64,000 bases of DNA from Micromonospora purpureochromogenes (GCF_900091515.1 NZ_LT607410.1:2604001-2668000); one strand, 5' to 3'. Positions 51,133 to 61,228 are shown, numbered from the stretch's first letter. The notes: generated by a model not told the origin, from the letters alone. Translations and numbers: made by a program.

Positions 51133-52782
51133 TCACGCCCGCCATCGTCCGATCGCTTCCAGCAGCTGGGCCAGGCCCGCCGACCTGTCGGTCAGGTGCA
51201 GGCGTAGCACGGGTCGGCCCCGGTCGGCCAGCGCCTGCCGGTCGCCGGCGGCCTGCGCCGCCTGCAGCTCCCCGAAGGAGTACGGCCGACCCGGTACCGG
51301 GAGATCAACGTGCACCGCGCCGGTGAGCTGAAGGTAGCTGCCGACCGGCGGGCCGCCCTTGTGGTACTGCCCGGTGGAGTGCAGGTACCGGGGGCCCCAG
51401 CCGAAGGTGACCGGCCGCCCGGCGGCCTGTGCCAGCAGCGGCCGCAGCCGTGCCGCCGCCGCGTCGTCCACCCGGTCCAGGTACGCCGTCACGGCGAGGT
51501 AGCCCGCGTCACCGGCGCCGTCCACCAGGTGGCGCAGCGCGCCGGTGAGATCGGCGGGCGTGCCCGGCGGGGCGTACACCTCGATCGCGCCCTCGGTGGA
51601 CGAGGGCGCCTGCGCCGGCGGTCCGGATTCCAGGATCCGCCGGGTGATGTCCTTGCTCGCGGCGACGTCCGGCTGGTCGAACGGGTCGACGCCGAGCACC
51701 ACCGCCGCGACCGCGGTCGCGTACTCCCAGGTCAGGAACTGGGCCCCGAGGGGGCCGTTCACCGCCAGGTCGGGTTCGCAGCCGCCGCCGGGGACGTCCC
51801 CGGCGGCCAGCGCGCCACCGTGGCTGACGGTCAGCACGTCCGGTCCGGTCGCCCCCGGCGCCTGCGGGGACTCCACCACCACGGGCAGGACGCCGAGCCC
51901 GGCCTTGCCGGTCGACTCGGCGAGCAGCTGCTCGATCCAGTCGCCCAGGCCGTCCAGGCCGGTGCCGTCGGGGACCAGGGCGACCTTGTCCCGGCCGGTG
52001 GTGGCCGCCGCGGCGATCGCCGCCCCGAGCGCCAGGCCCGGATTGTCCCGGTCGGCGCCCAGCGCGGCCGACACCGCCTCGGCGTCGTCCAGCAGCTCGG
52101 TGACCTCCACCCCGGCCAGCGCGGCGGGGACCAGGCCGAACGCGGTCAGCGCCGCGTACCGCCCGCCCACCTGCGGGTCGGCCGGCAGGACCACCACGCC
52201 CATCTCGTCGGCGGTCGCCTCCAGCGGGGAGCCCGGGTCGGTGACCACCACGAAGTGCCGGGCCGCCTCGGCCTCGGTCATCCCGGCGTCCAGGAACGCC
52301 TGCCAGTACGCCCGGCGGTGGCTGTCGGTCTCCACCGTCGTGCCGGACTTGCTGGCCACCACGACCACCGTGCGCTCCAGCCGGTCGGCCAACGCCGCCC
52401 GGACCCGGCCCGGGTCGGTGGTGTCGAGCACGGTCAGCGGCCGGCCCAGGGTGCGCGTGATGGTCTCGGCGGCGAGCGAGGAACCGCCCATCCCGGCCAG
52501 CACCACATGGTCCAGGTCGGCCAGTTCCGCCGCCAGCTCGGCGAGCTGCGGGAGCAGCTCCCGGCTGCGGCGGTGGGTGTCCAGCCAGCCGAGGCGGGTC
52601 TTCGCCTCCTCCTGGACGGCCGGCCCCCAGAGTCCGGGGTCCCCGGCGGCCAGCCGGGCCGGGACGTCCCGGCCGGCCAGCGCGTCCCGCACGGACGCGG
52701 GCGCGGACTTGTCGACCGCGTCCGCGCCGTGCACGGCCAGCCCGGCGGCGACATCCGCCGGGCCGGCCAGCAGGTCACCCAT
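51133..52782 (-). CDS. pgi: Glucose-6-phosphate isomerase, actinobacterial pentose-pathway paralogue type
   Basis: The 549-residue protein interconverts glucose-6-phosphate and fructose-6-phosphate. It has the SIS-type motifs [40 protein letters not shown] and, near the C-terminus, [15 protein letters not shown] with the catalytic HKGG pattern. This is the divergent form encoded with tal and zwf in actinomycetes, distinct from the canonical Pgi; the substrate call follows from neighbours and family. Its gene ends about 40 bp before the zwf start. Confidence 0.9.
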   Translation of the reverse strand: MGDLLAGPADVAAGLAVHGADAVDKSAPASVRDALAGRDVPARLAAGDPGLWGPAVQEEAKTRLGWLDTHRRSRELLPQLAELAAELADLDHVVLAGMGGSSLAAETITRTLGRPLTVLDTTDPGRVRAALADRLERTVVVVASKSGTTVETDSHRRAYWQAFLDAGMTEAEAARHFVVVTDPGSPLEATADEMGVVVLPADPQVGGRYAALTAFGLVPAALAGVEVTELLDDAEAVSAALGADRDNPGLALGAAIAAAATTGRDKVALVPDGTGLDGLGDWIEQLLAESTGKAGLGVLPVVVESPQAPGATGPDVLTVSHGGALAAGDVPGGGCEPDLAVNGPLGAQFLTWEYATAVAAVVLGVDPFDQPDVAASKDITRRILESGPPAQAPSSTEGAIEVYAPPGTPADLTGALRHLVDGAGDAGYLAVTAYLDRVDDAAAARLRPLLAQAAGRPVTFGWGPRYLHSTGQYHKGGPPVGSYLQLTGAVHVDLPVPGRPYSFGELQAAQAAGDRQALADRGRPVLRLHLTDRSAGLAQLLEAIGRWRA

Positions 52783-52854
52783 GTCGCCACCCGGGCCGGG
52801 TGGCGGCGTGGAGCGTCGCGGGGCCGGTCCCCGCGACGCGTCCGACGCTTTCCG

Positions 52855-54060
52855 TCACGCGTTGCCCCCGGCCTGCTCGGCGGCCTGCGCGCTGCCCTTG
52901 GCGGCCTTGTTGGGGGCGCCGGTGCCCTGCGCGGCGGCGGTGAGCGACCTGCGCACCCCGTCGAGCAGCTCCAGCCAGCTGGCCTCGAACTTCTCCACGC
53001 CCTCCCGCTCCAGGGTGAGGATCACGTCGGACATGTCGACGCCCACCGACTCCAGGTCGGTGAAGACCTTGCGGGCCTCGTCGTACGCCCCGGTGATGGT
53101 GTCGCCGCCCCGGGTCTCGCCGTGGTCGGCGTAGGCGTGGATGACCGACTCCGGCATGGTGTTGACCGTGCCGGGGGCGATCAGCTCCTCGACGTAGATG
53201 ACATCCCGGTAGTCCGGGTTCTTCGTCGAGGTGGACGCCCACAGCGGCCGCTGCGGGTGGGCGCCCGCGTCGGCCAGGACCTGCCACCGGTCGGAGGAGA
53301 AGACCTTGCCGTAGCGCTCGTACGCCAGCCGGGCGTTGGCGACCGCCGCCCGGCCCTTCAGTCCCAGCGCGCGCTCTTTGCCTGCCGCGTCCGCGGCCTC
53401 GCCGGCCATGCGATCCAATCGCTTGTCGACCTCGGTGTCGACCCGGGAGACGAAGAACGACGCCACCGACCCGATCTTGGACAGGTCGTGGCCGTTCGCC
53501 TTCGCCTGCTCCAGACCGGCCAGGAACGCCTCCATCACCTGCGAGTAGCGGTCCAGGCCGAAGATCAGCGTCACGTTCACGCTGATCCCCTGAGCGAGGG
53601 TCGCGGTGATCGCCGGCAGCCCCGCCTCGGTGGCCGGGATCTTGATGAAGAGGTTGGGTCGGTCGATCAGCCACCACAGCGCCCCGGCCTCGGCGACCGT
53701 CTTCTCCGCCTCGTGGGCCAGCCGCGGGTCCACCTCGATGGAGACCCGGCCGTCGACACCCCCGCTCGCGTCGTACGCCGGCCGCATCACGTCACAGGCC
53801 CACCGCACGTCGTACGTGGTCAGCATGCGGACGGATTCCTCGACGTCCACCCCACGGATGGCGAGGTCCTTCAGTTGCCAGTTGTACTCGTCCGCGTCGC
53901 TCAGCGCCTTGGCGAAGATGGTCGGGTTGGACGTCACCCCGACCAGGTGCTTCTCCCGGCGCAGCTGGTCCAGCCCGCCGGAGCTCAGTCGCGTCCGGGA
54001 AAGATCGTCGAGCCAGATCGCCACACCCGCGGCGCTGAGCTCACCCAGCCTGTCCGTCAT
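52855..54060 (-). CDS. tal: Transaldolase
   Basis: Tal transfers a dihydroxyacetone unit between sugar phosphates in the non-oxidative pentose phosphate pathway. The 401-residue product has [36 protein letters not shown] with the Schiff-base lysine and [11 protein letters not shown], and a C-terminal Ala/Gly-rich tail. ATG 54060 follows GAGGGGAG. It starts 14 bp after tkt. Confidence 0.96.
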   Translation of the reverse strand: MTDRLGELSAAGVAIWLDDLSRTRLSSGGLDQLRREKHLVGVTSNPTIFAKALSDADEYNWQLKDLAIRGVDVEESVRMLTTYDVRWACDVMRPAYDASGGVDGRVSIEVDPRLAHEAEKTVAEAGALWWLIDRPNLFIKIPATEAGLPAITATLAQGISVNVTLIFGLDRYSQVMEAFLAGLEQAKANGHDLSKIGSVASFFVSRVDTEVDKRLDRMAGEAADAAGKERALGLKGRAAVANARLAYERYGKVFSSDRWQVLADAGAHPQRPLWASTSTKNPDYRDVIYVEELIAPGTVNTMPESVIHAYADHGETRGGDTITGAYDEARKVFTDLESVGVDMSDVILTLEREGVEKFEASWLELLDGVRRSLTAAAQGTGAPNKAAKGSAQAAEQAGGNA

Positions 54061-54074
54061 GCCGTCCGCTCCCC

Positions 54075-56213
54075 TCAGTTGCCGGTCGTGAAACCGGTGA
54101 TGTCGCCCACCCGGGTCAGCGCCGCGTGCGCGGCGGCCACGATCCGGTCGGGGGTGAACCCGAACTGCTCGAAGAGCACGGTGTGCGGGGCGCTCGCGCC
54201 GTAGTGCTCCAGGCTGACGCTCTCGCCGCACTCGCCGACGATCCCGCGCCAGGACATGGCGATCCCCGCCTCCACGCTCACCCGTGCCTTTACCCCGCGC
54301 GGCAGCACCGACTCCCGGTACGCCTCGTCCTGCTCGTAGAACCACTCCTGGCAGGGCATCGAGACGACCCGGGTGGGGGTGCCGTCCGCCTCCAGCCGCT
54401 CCCGGGCGGTGAGGCAGAGCTGCACCTCCGAGCCGGTGCCGACGATGATCACCTGCGGCTTGCCGGTGGACGCCTCGGCCAGCACGTAGCCGCCCTTGGC
54501 GACGCCCTCGGCGCTGCCCAGCGTCGCCCGGTCCAGCGTCGGCAGCGCCTGACGGCTCAGCGCCAGCGCGGTCGGCCGGTCGGTGTGCTCCAGCGCCTGC
54601 CGCCAGGCCCAGACGGTCTCGTTGGCGTCCGCCGGGCGGACCACGTCCAGGCCGGGGATGGCCCGCAGCGCGGTCAGGTGCTCCACCGGCTGGTGGGTCG
54701 GGCCGTCCTCGCCCAGGCCGATCGAGTCGTGCGTCCAGACGTAGACCACCGGCAGCTTCATCAGCGCCGCCAGCCGGACAGAGGGGCGCATGTAGTCGCT
54801 GAACACCAGGAAGGTGCCGCCGTACGGGCGGGTGCCGCCGTGCAGGGCGATGCCGTTGAGGATCGCTCCCATGGCGTGCTCACGGATGCCGAAGTGCAGC
54901 GTGCGGCCGTACTCGTGGCCCGGGAAGTCCTTGGTGGCGTGGGTGGCCGGGATGAACGACGGCTCGCCCTTCATGGTGGTGTTGTTGCTCTCCGCCAGGT
55001 CGGCCGAGCCGCCCCAGAGCTCCGGCAGCACCGGGGCGAGCGCCTCCAGCACCTTGCCGGAGGCGGCCCGGGTGGCGACGCCCTTGGCGTCGGCGGGGAA
55101 GGTCGGCAGGGCCTCGGTCCAGCCCTGCGGCAGCACCCGGCCGGCCATCCGCTCCCGGAGCGCCTTGCGCTCGGGGTTGGCCTGCGACCAGGCGTCGAAC
55201 GCGGTCGTCCACTCCCGCTGGGCGGCCTCGCCGCGGCCCATCACCTGGCGGGCGTGGCCCAGCACCTCCTCATCGACCTCGAAGCTCTGCGCCGGGTCGA
55301 AGCCGAGCAGCTGCTTGGTGGCGGCCACCTCGTCGGCGCCGAGCGCCGAACCGTGGATCTTGCCGGTGTTCTTCTTGTTGGGCGCGGGCCAGCCGATGAT
55401 GGTGCGCAGCGCGATGAAGGAGGGACGCCCGGTCTCCGCCTTGGCGGCCAGCAGCGCCTGGTGGAGCGCCGCCACGTCCTCGTGGTAGTCGCCCTGGTCG
55501 GCGTCGCCCGTCCGCCAGTCGACGGTCTGCACGTGCCAGCCATACGCCTCGTAGCGGGCCGCCACGTCCTCGCTCTTGGCGATCCGGGTGTCGTCCTCGA
55601 TGGAGATCTCGTTGTCGTCGTAGATCACCGTGAGGTTGCCGAGCTGCTGGTGCCCGGCGAGGGAGCTGACCTCGTGGCTGATGCCCTCCTCGATGTCCCC
55701 GTCGGAGGCGATGCACCAGATGTCGTGGTCGAAGACCGAGCCGCCCGGCTCGCTCTCCGGGTCGAACAGGCCCCGCTCGCGGCGGGCGGCCATCGCCATG
55801 CCGACCGCGTTGCCCAGGCCCTGGCCGAGCGGGCCGGTGGTGGTCTCCACGCCGGGGGTGTGCCCGTGCTCCGGGTGCCCGGGGGTGAGCGAGCCCCACT
55901 GCCGCAGCGACTGCAGGTCCTCCAGGGCGAGGGGGTAGCCGGAGAGGAAGAGCTGGATGTAGAGGGTCAGGCTGGAGTGCCCGGCGGAGAGGACGAAGCG
56001 GTCCCGGCCGGGCCAGTTCGGGTCGGCCGGGTTGTGGCGCATCACCCGGTTGAAGAGCAGGTACGCCGCGGGCGCGAGGCTCATCGCGGTGCCCGGGTGG
56101 CCGTTGCCGGATTTCTCCACGGCGTCCATGGCCAGCACGCGGACGGTGTCGACGGCCCGGCGGTCGAGGTCGGTCCAGTTGAGTGCGGGGTGCTCGGGTC
56201 GGTTGGCAGCCAC
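54075..56213 (-). CDS. tkt: Transketolase
   Basis: Tkt is a thiamine-diphosphate enzyme that transfers two-carbon units between sugar phosphates. The 712-residue product has [17 protein letters not shown] (substrate-binding His), [20 protein letters not shown], the ThDP/Mg motif [37 protein letters not shown] with the catalytic Glu, and [20 protein letters not shown]. It is the first gene of the minus-strand pentose phosphate block and is divergent from ctaB across 265 bp. The start is GTG 56213. Confidence 0.97.
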   Translation of the reverse strand: MAANRPEHPALNWTDLDRRAVDTVRVLAMDAVEKSGNGHPGTAMSLAPAAYLLFNRVMRHNPADPNWPGRDRFVLSAGHSSLTLYIQLFLSGYPLALEDLQSLRQWGSLTPGHPEHGHTPGVETTTGPLGQGLGNAVGMAMAARRERGLFDPESEPGGSVFDHDIWCIASDGDIEEGISHEVSSLAGHQQLGNLTVIYDDNEISIEDDTRIAKSEDVAARYEAYGWHVQTVDWRTGDADQGDYHEDVAALHQALLAAKAETGRPSFIALRTIIGWPAPNKKNTGKIHGSALGADEVAATKQLLGFDPAQSFEVDEEVLGHARQVMGRGEAAQREWTTAFDAWSQANPERKALRERMAGRVLPQGWTEALPTFPADAKGVATRAASGKVLEALAPVLPELWGGSADLAESNNTTMKGEPSFIPATHATKDFPGHEYGRTLHFGIREHAMGAILNGIALHGGTRPYGGTFLVFSDYMRPSVRLAALMKLPVVYVWTHDSIGLGEDGPTHQPVEHLTALRAIPGLDVVRPADANETVWAWRQALEHTDRPTALALSRQALPTLDRATLGSAEGVAKGGYVLAEASTGKPQVIIVGTGSEVQLCLTARERLEADGTPTRVVSMPCQEWFYEQDEAYRESVLPRGVKARVSVEAGIAMSWRGIVGECGESVSLEHYGASAPHTVLFEQFGFTPDRIVAAAHAALTRVGDITGFTTGN

Positions 56214-56398
56214 GATGGTTGTGCTCCTCGGCAGATGGGCGGAACCCTCACTGATGACCCTATCGAGCGGCCCTAAACGTCCGCCCGGGGATCACTCCAC
56301 CCTGTTGGGTACGGGTCGGACCCGTCTGGCCGTTCACCCCGTCGGTGTGACGGCCCGCACCGTTCTCGGGTCGCCCGGGCAGCCAAAACGACGACGCG

Positions 56399-56404
56399 TA
56401 GTCT
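56399..56404 (+). promoter_or_regulatory. Candidate -10 box (TAGTCT) for ctaB
   Basis: TAGTCT is the best -10 match in the 265-bp gap between tkt and ctaB and lies about 75 bp before the ctaB GTG. No obvious operator or riboswitch is seen in this gap. Confidence 0.4.
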
Positions 56405-56478
56405 GTGGGTCGGTGTGTGGACCCTCCCCGGGTCCCGCCGACCTGATCACCCCTGCCGATGCCGGAAGGTGGCAATCC

Positions 56479-57432
56479 GTGAGCATGATCACCGAGCGCC
56501 CCGTCAGCAACTCTGCCGGGCAGCCGCCGGTGCGCACGGTGGTCGCGGAGCCGGCCCGCCGCGACGTCCGGGCGGTCGTCGCCGCGTACGTCGCGCTGAC
56601 CAAGCCCCGCATCGTCGAGCTGCTGCTGGTCACCACGGTGCCGGCGATGATGCTCGCCGACGGCGGCCTGCCGTCGTTGTGGCTGGTGGCCGTGGTCCTG
56701 GTCGGCGGCTCGCTCGCGGCCGGCGCGGCGAGCGTGATCAACTGCTACATCGACCGGGACATCGACCAGCTGATGCGGCGGACGAAGCGCCGCCCGCTGC
56801 CGGCGCACACCGTCTCGCCGCGCAACGCGCTCGTCTTCGGCCTGGTGCTGGCGGTGGTGTCGGTGGTCCTGATGGCCGCCTTCACCAACCTGCTGGCGGC
56901 CGGGCTGACCCTGGCGGCGATCGTCTACTACGACGTCGTCTACACGCTCTGGCTCAAGCGGACCACCCCGACGAACACCGTCTGGGGCGGCGCCTGCGGG
57001 GCGGCCCCGGTGCTGATCGGCTGGGCGGCGGTGACCGGCTCGCTGGCGCCGCAGGCGTGGGTGCTCTTCGGCGTGGTCTTCTTCTGGCAGATGCCGCACT
57101 TCTATCCCCTGGCGATGAAGTACAAGGACGACTACGCCCGGGCGGGCATCCCGATGCTGCCGGTGGTGGCCTCGGCCCGCCGGGTCAACGCCGAGATCCT
57201 GACCTTCGCGTGGATCACCGTGCTGCTCTCGCTGGCGCTGTGGCCGATGGGGATGAGCCCGATCTACGGTGTGCCGACCCTGGTGGTGGGCGGGATCTTC
57301 GTGGTCGAGGCGCACCGGCTCTGCCGCCGGGTGACCCGGGGCGAGGCCGTCAAGCCGATGCGGCTGTTCCACTGGTCGACGACCTACCTGACCATCCTCT
57401 TCGCCGCCGTCGCCCTCGACGCGCTGATCTGA
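56479..57432 (+). CDS. ctaB: Protoheme IX farnesyltransferase (heme O synthase)
   Basis: CtaB attaches a farnesyl group to heme B, giving heme O for cytochrome oxidase. The 317-residue UbiA-family membrane protein has about nine transmembrane helices, the first Asp-rich motif [20 protein letters not shown] and the second region WTHxxP-like [23 protein letters not shown] 56479 has GGAAGGTGG six bases upstream; ATG 56485 is an alternative. Heme A synthase (ctaA) is 3 kb downstream on the other strand. Confidence 0.96.
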   Translation: MSMITERPVSNSAGQPPVRTVVAEPARRDVRAVVAAYVALTKPRIVELLLVTTVPAMMLADGGLPSLWLVAVVLVGGSLAAGAASVINCYIDRDIDQLMRRTKRRPLPAHTVSPRNALVFGLVLAVVSVVLMAAFTNLLAAGLTLAAIVYYDVVYTLWLKRTTPTNTVWGGACGAAPVLIGWAAVTGSLAPQAWVLFGVVFFWQMPHFYPLAMKYKDDYARAGIPMLPVVASARRVNAEILTFAWITVLLSLALWPMGMSPIYGVPTLVVGGIFVVEAHRLCRRVTRGEAVKPMRLFHWSTTYLTILFAAVALDALI

Positions 57433-57605
57433 CCCCCCGGGCGGCCGTTGAGCGGCACCGGGCGGGCTGCCGGGCTGGTTCGTCGCGGTCCGGACCATGA
57501 ATTTCCTGAGTCGGTTTTCGGTCTGAGTTCCATCGCCTCAACTCGGACTCATTGGGGCGATCCGGGCCGCCCGATTCGCCTTCATTTATCCGACAAGTGC
57601 GGGCG

Positions 57606-57641
57606 AATTACCTGTGGTCTTCCTTAAACCCGTAGGTAATT
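57606..57641. promoter_or_regulatory. Inverted repeat AATTACCT / AGGTAATT
   Basis: AATTACCT (57606-57613) and AGGTAATT (57634-57641) are perfect 8-bp arms, 28 bp centre to centre. They lie 50-98 bp upstream of the leaderless promoter of the next gene, so they are a candidate regulator site. Confidence 0.45.
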
Positions 57642-57690
57642 GGCATCACAAATAGTTCATCCTTCTCGCACGTTCGGGGGCATGTCTGCT

Positions 57691-57696
57691 TAGGCT
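57691..57696 (+). promoter_or_regulatory. -10 box (TAGGCT) of a leaderless transcript
   Basis: TAGGCT is seven bases before the ATG at 57704, with no ribosome binding site between. Confidence 0.5.
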
Positions 57697-57703
57697 TCCC
57701 GTC

Positions 57704-58036
57704 ATGGCAGATGGTTCCGATTCGACGCTGACGGCTGAGCAGACCGCCGAGCAGGCCCCCAACGGGCTGGTCTCGGGCATCAAGTCGTTCGCCGCCGGCC
57801 ACGGTGGCGCCAAGGCGGTCATCGAGTACGTCGGCAAGCGTGGCGCACGGATCGTCCTCGTCGGCGAGGACGGGGCGTGGGCCGACCAGTTCGCGGACGA
57901 CACCGTCGTCGCGCGGCAGGCGTGCGCCAAGGCGGGAGTCACCGTCGAGAACGCCTGGGAGCGTGAACTGATGGACCAGATGCGTCCGAGCAACGACCTC
58001 TGGCGGTCGATGGCCCGGCGCACGATGGCCCGTTGA
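57704..58036 (+). CDS. Small protein of unknown function (110 aa)
   Basis: I do not recognise this protein. It begins MADGSDSTLTAEQTAEQAPN, a polar and probably flexible segment, followed by mixed alpha/beta sequence (GGAKAVIEYVGKRGARIVLV, GEDGAWADQFADDTVVARQA) and ends WERELMDQMRPSNDLWRSMA. There is no signal peptide or transmembrane helix. Its codon usage is like its neighbours, which supports a real gene, and it has a leaderless promoter in an AT-rich region. The ATP-grasp gene begins seven bases after its stop, suggesting joint expression. Confidence 0.7.
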   Translation: MADGSDSTLTAEQTAEQAPNGLVSGIKSFAAGHGGAKAVIEYVGKRGARIVLVGEDGAWADQFADDTVVARQACAKAGVTVENAWERELMDQMRPSNDLWRSMARRTMAR

Positions 58037-58042
58037 CATAAA

Positions 58043-58957
58043 TTGACCAACCACCACCAGTCGACCCGGGGGGAACCCCGGGTCGCTCTCGTCACCTGTG
58101 ACCGGCTCGCCGACCTCGACCCGGACGACCGACTCGTACTCGCCCCGCTCGCCGCCCGCGGCGTCACCGCCGAGGTGGCCGTCTGGGACGACCCGCGGGT
58201 CGACTGGGCCGGGTACGACCTGGTCGTGCTCCGCTCACCCTGGGACTACGCGCTGCGCCGCGACGAGTTCGTCGCCTGGGCGCAGAGCGTGCCGGCCCTG
58301 GTCAACCCCGCCGACGTGGTCCGCTGGAACACCGACAAGCGCTACCTGGGCGAGTTGTCGGCGGCCGGCGTGCCGGTCGTGCCGACCTCCTGGGTGGCGC
58401 CGGGGGAGTCCTGGCGACCGCCCGCCGACGCCGGCGAGTACGTCATCAAGCCTGCGGTCAGCGCCGGCAGCCAGGACACCGGCCGCTATGACCTGGCCGA
58501 CCCGGGGCACCGCGAGCTGGCCGCCGCGCACGTGCGGCGGCTGTCGGACGCCGGCCGGCTGACCATGGTGCAGCCGTATCTCCACGCCGTGGACACGGCC
58601 GGTGAGACGGCGCTGCTGTTCGTGGCCGGCCCGCGGGGGCTGGCGTTCAGCCACGCGATCCGCAAGGGCGCGATGCTGGACGGTCCGGATCTCGGCGTGG
58701 AAGGGCTCTACAAGCCCGAGGAGATCAGCGCCCGCACCGCCGGTGCCGACCAACTGGCCGTCGCGGAGCGGGTCCTGGCCGAGGTGCCGGGCGGGTCCGA
58801 GCGCCTGCTCTACGCCCGGGTGGACCTGATCCCCGGGCCGGACGGCGCGCCCGTCCTGGTGGAGCTGGAGCTGACCGAGCCGTCGCTCTTCCTCGGGTAC
58901 GCCGACGGCGCCCCCGACCGCCTCGCCGACGCCATCCTCACCCACCTGCCCCACTAA
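58043..58957 (+). CDS. ATP-grasp domain protein (RimK/glutathione synthetase-like)
   Basis: The 304-residue protein has an N-terminal pre-ATP-grasp region (VALVTCDRLADLDPDDRLVL; YDLVVLRSPWDYALRRDEFV), then an ATP-grasp fold: [40 protein letters not shown] with the ATP-binding lysine, VQPYLHAVDTAGETALLFVA and a C-terminal ARVDLIPGPDGAPVLVELEL with metal ligands. Such enzymes join a carboxylate to an amine through an acyl phosphate. The substrates are unknown. The start is a TTG at 58043, unusual but the only start codon near the conserved N-terminus, six bases after the previous stop. Confidence 0.85.
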   Translation: MTNHHQSTRGEPRVALVTCDRLADLDPDDRLVLAPLAARGVTAEVAVWDDPRVDWAGYDLVVLRSPWDYALRRDEFVAWAQSVPALVNPADVVRWNTDKRYLGELSAAGVPVVPTSWVAPGESWRPPADAGEYVIKPAVSAGSQDTGRYDLADPGHRELAAAHVRRLSDAGRLTMVQPYLHAVDTAGETALLFVAGPRGLAFSHAIRKGAMLDGPDLGVEGLYKPEEISARTAGADQLAVAERVLAEVPGGSERLLYARVDLIPGPDGAPVLVELELTEPSLFLGYADGAPDRLADAILTHLPH

Positions 58958-58989
58958 CCCCACCCCACCCCACCCCGCCCCCAACCCCC
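58949..58989 (-). repeat. C-rich simple repeat, G-quadruplex-prone on the minus strand
   Basis: Seven runs of four or five C occur within 41 bp, several spaced by a single A (the ACCCC unit repeats), overlapping the 3' end of the ATP-grasp gene. The minus strand therefore has seven G runs separated by one to six bases, which fits a stable G-quadruplex. Confidence 0.8.
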
Positions 58990-59003
58990 TCGTCCCCAGC
59001 AAA

Positions 59004-59053
59004 TACAGAGAAAGAGTGGCTATCCGAGCCGGAATAGCCACTCTTTCTCTGTA
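59004..59053 (+). terminator. Perfect 20-bp hairpin next to the insertion sequence
   Basis: TACAGAGAAAGAGTGGCTAT (59004-59023) is perfectly complementary to 59034-59053. Two further C-G pairs flank a GAGCC loop, with one bulged A. It is probably the ATP-grasp gene terminator and could also block transcription from the insertion sequence. Its last base directly abuts the likely left end of the element. Confidence 0.8.
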
Positions 59054-60020
59054 AGAGGGCGTCTGATTCACGTAATTTGTGAGTGATGCGCTTTTAGGTG
59101 TCTCGCCAGGTTGGGGTGGTTTCATTGGTGAGTCGTCTGGCGAGGTTGTCGATCATGGCGATGCGGATCATGTTGGCGGAGTTCCCGGGCAGGGCTTCGT
59201 AGTCGCGGGCCAAGCGCCGGTGGAGCATGATCCAGCCCAGGGTTCGTTCGACGACCCAACGGCGTTTGACCACGGAGAACCCTTTGACGTGTGGGTCTTT
59301 GGCGACGACCTCGACGTCGATGCCGAGGGTGGCGCCGTGTTCGATGACCTTGTTCTTGAAGCCGGCGTCGACCCAGGTTTTGGTGAGGGCTGGGTGGGTG
59401 GCTTTGGCCTGTTCCAGCAGGTCGATACCGATGGTGTTGTCGCTGGCGCTGGCGCTGGCGGCGGTGACGATGACGGCGAGGAGCAGGCCGAGGGTGTCGG
59501 TGACGATGCCGCGTTTGCGTCCGACGATCTTCTTGCCGGCGTCGATGCCCTGCGTGGCGGCAGATGCGTTGGTGGAGGTCTTCACGCTCTGGGTGTCGAT
59601 GACGCAGGCCGACGGTTGCGTGGTGCGTCCGGCCCTGGCGCGGGCCAGTGCGGTGAGGTCGTAGTTGAGCTGGGTGAAGATGCCGTCGCCGGTCCAGGCG
59701 GTGAAGTAGCCGTAGACGGTCTGCCAGGGCGGGAAGTCATGCGGCAGGTAGCGCCAGGCGATGCCGGTGCGGTTGACGTAGAGGATGGCGTTGAAGATTT
59801 CCCGCAGGTCGTGGGTGGCGATACGTCCGCCGACGCCGGCGTCGGTGCGGGCCTGGCGCCAGGCGGTCAGCCGTGGCGCGATCAGCGCCCAGCGGGCGTC
59901 GGACAGGTCAGAGGGGTAGGCGGGTCGCTCGGCCATGCCGTAGGTCTACTGTGGACGAGGCGCGGTGGATCGCACCTGGAGTCCGACGATACGAGAGCTT
60001 TCCTGAACCAGACACGTTCT
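59054..60020 (-). mobile_element. IS5-type insertion sequence (about 967 bp)
   Basis: The likely ends are AGAGGGCGTCTGATTCA on the left (59054-59070) and its imperfect inverted copy AGAACGTGTCTGGTTCA on the right (60020 back to 60004), matching at 13 of 17 positions. They enclose one full transposase gene and give a length normal for IS5-family elements. No target duplication is obvious. An alternative right end is CGCCCTC at 60165-60171, matching GAGGGCG at 59055 exactly over 7 bp and giving about 1117 bp. The segment 60021-60171 is also of lower GC, so the right boundary is uncertain. Confidence 0.65.
59094..59936 (-). CDS. IS5-family DDE transposase
   Basis: The 280-residue transposase is intact in a single frame. 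It has the N-terminal pattern YPSDLSDARWALIAPRLTAW, YVNRTGIAWRYLPHDFPPWQ, and the DDE catalytic triad: D in VIDTQSVKTS, D in WVDAGFKNK, and E in RWVVERTLGWIMLHRRLARD. The start MAERPAYPSDL is the usual one for this group. No in-frame stop or frameshift is present, so the element could be active. Confidence 0.93.
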   Translation of the reverse strand: MAERPAYPSDLSDARWALIAPRLTAWRQARTDAGVGGRIATHDLREIFNAILYVNRTGIAWRYLPHDFPPWQTVYGYFTAWTGDGIFTQLNYDLTALARARAGRTTQPSACVIDTQSVKTSTNASAATQGIDAGKKIVGRKRGIVTDTLGLLLAVIVTAASASASDNTIGIDLLEQAKATHPALTKTWVDAGFKNKVIEHGATLGIDVEVVAKDPHVKGFSVVKRRWVVERTLGWIMLHRRLARDYEALPGNSANMIRIAMIDNLARRLTNETTPTWRDT

Positions 60021-60164
60021 GCGGAACGAAGCTGGCATATCGATGCGGCATCAGCCGGGGCAAATGGTGTCCATAGCCATGAGTCGACCGCGCTGCTAAC
60101 CTCGGCATCGGCGGGCCGAATGCCGTCAATCACATGCAGACAAGATTAAAACGCCCACTAAGAG

Positions 60165-60182
60165 CGCCCTCAGGGGGGCGAT
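60165..60182 (-). terminator. Weak ctaA terminator candidate
   Basis: CGCCC (60165-60169) and GGGCG (60176-60180) flank a short loop about 10 bp beyond the ctaA stop. It overlaps the alternative right end of the insertion sequence. Confidence 0.4.
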
Positions 60183-60190
60183 GCGGGCCG

Positions 60191-61129
60191 TCAGGCGGGG
60201 GTGGGGATGCGGGCGGTGGAGGTGGTGGCCGGGACGGGGGCCGGGCGGCGTTCGCGGGTCGACCAGAGCACCGACAGGGTGGCCAGCAGCACCAGGCAGG
60301 AGCCGAGCATGTGCGCGCCGACCAGCAGCGCCGGCAGGTCGGTGAAGTACTGCACGAAGCCGATCACGCCCTGACCCAGCTCCACCGCGACCAGCACCAC
60401 GGCGGCCCGGGCCGGGCCGGCGGCGCCGACCCCCCGGAACGCGAAGATCAGCGCCACCGAGAGCCCGAGCAGCAGGAACACCGCGTCGGCGTGCACCTGG
60501 GAGATCTGTTCCGGGTCGAGGCCGTTGCGGGCCGCACCGCCGTCGCCGGCGTGTGGGCCGCTGCCGGTCACCCAGGTGCCCACGACCAGCACCGCGACGC
60601 TGACCACCGTGGTGAGCGCCGCGAGGGTGCGCAGCGGGCCGGGCACCACGGCGACCGCGGGGCCGTCCGGGTCCTTGATCCGCCGCCAGAGCGCGTACGC
60701 GGCCGCGATGACCGCCGTCGAGGCGAGGAAGTGCAGCCCGACCACCCACGGGTTGAGGTTGGTCAGCACGGTGATCCCGCCGATCACGGCCTGCGCGGGG
60801 ATGCCGAGGAACACTGCCACCGCCAGCCCCAGCAGCCCCTTTCGGCGCGGCCGGTACGCCAGCACCGCCAGCACGGTGGCCAGCGCGATGAGGCCGACGG
60901 CGAAGGTGAGCAGCCGGTTGCCGAACTCGATCACCCCGTGCACGCCCATCTCGGCGGTGGTGTGGTACGACTCGTCCGTGCACCGCGGCCAGGTCGGGCA
61001 GCCGAGTCCGGAGGCGGTGAGCCGGACGGCCCCACCGGTCACGACGATGGCCACGTTCGCCACGATCGAGGCGTACGCGAGGCGGCGCAGCAGAGCGGTG
61101 GAGACCGGGAACCGGACGGATCGCTTCAC
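60191..61129 (-). CDS. ctaA: Heme A synthase (COX15/CtaA)
   Basis: CtaA oxidises the C8 methyl of heme O to a formyl group, giving heme A for aa3-type cytochrome oxidase. The 312-residue protein has eight transmembrane helices and the conserved histidines in MGVHGVIEFGNRLL, VVGLHFLAS, ISQVHADAVF and LVGAHMLGS. The extracellular cysteine pair of Bacillus-type CtaA is present in LGCPTWPRC. GTG 61129 is chosen because TAGGAT (61137-61142) is seven bases upstream (leaderless); GTG 61147 is also in frame. It is divergent from sufR. Confidence 0.93.
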   Translation of the reverse strand: MKRSVRFPVSTALLRRLAYASIVANVAIVVTGGAVRLTASGLGCPTWPRCTDESYHTTAEMGVHGVIEFGNRLLTFAVGLIALATVLAVLAYRPRRKGLLGLAVAVFLGIPAQAVIGGITVLTNLNPWVVGLHFLASTAVIAAAYALWRRIKDPDGPAVAVVPGPLRTLAALTTVVSVAVLVVGTWVTGSGPHAGDGGAARNGLDPEQISQVHADAVFLLLGLSVALIFAFRGVGAAGPARAAVVLVAVELGQGVIGFVQYFTDLPALLVGAHMLGSCLVLLATLSVLWSTRERRPAPVPATTSTARIPTPA

Positions 61130-61228
61130 GGAGCGAATCCTACGCACCGTAGTGGAGCACGATCGGGTGACTCCGCCGGCCCGGTGTCAGGGATCACCGG
61201 GGGCCGGGTTTGCGGGGCTCCGGCGAAT

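Larger units (their letters stand above)
57433..57703. other. AT-rich intergenic island after ctaB
   Basis: From about 57495 this region is visibly A/T-richer than its surroundings, with stretches such as TTCATTTATCC. It contains a nested inverted repeat (TGAGTC at 57507 with GACTCA at 57546; GAGTT at 57525 with AACTC at 57540), which may terminate ctaB, and the AATTACCT/AGGTAATT pair described separately. No gene is supported. Confidence 0.6.

Noticed and set aside
59882..60133. Small open frames between the transposase and ctaA
   Set aside because: They overlap the IS end or lack any ribosome binding site and similarity.
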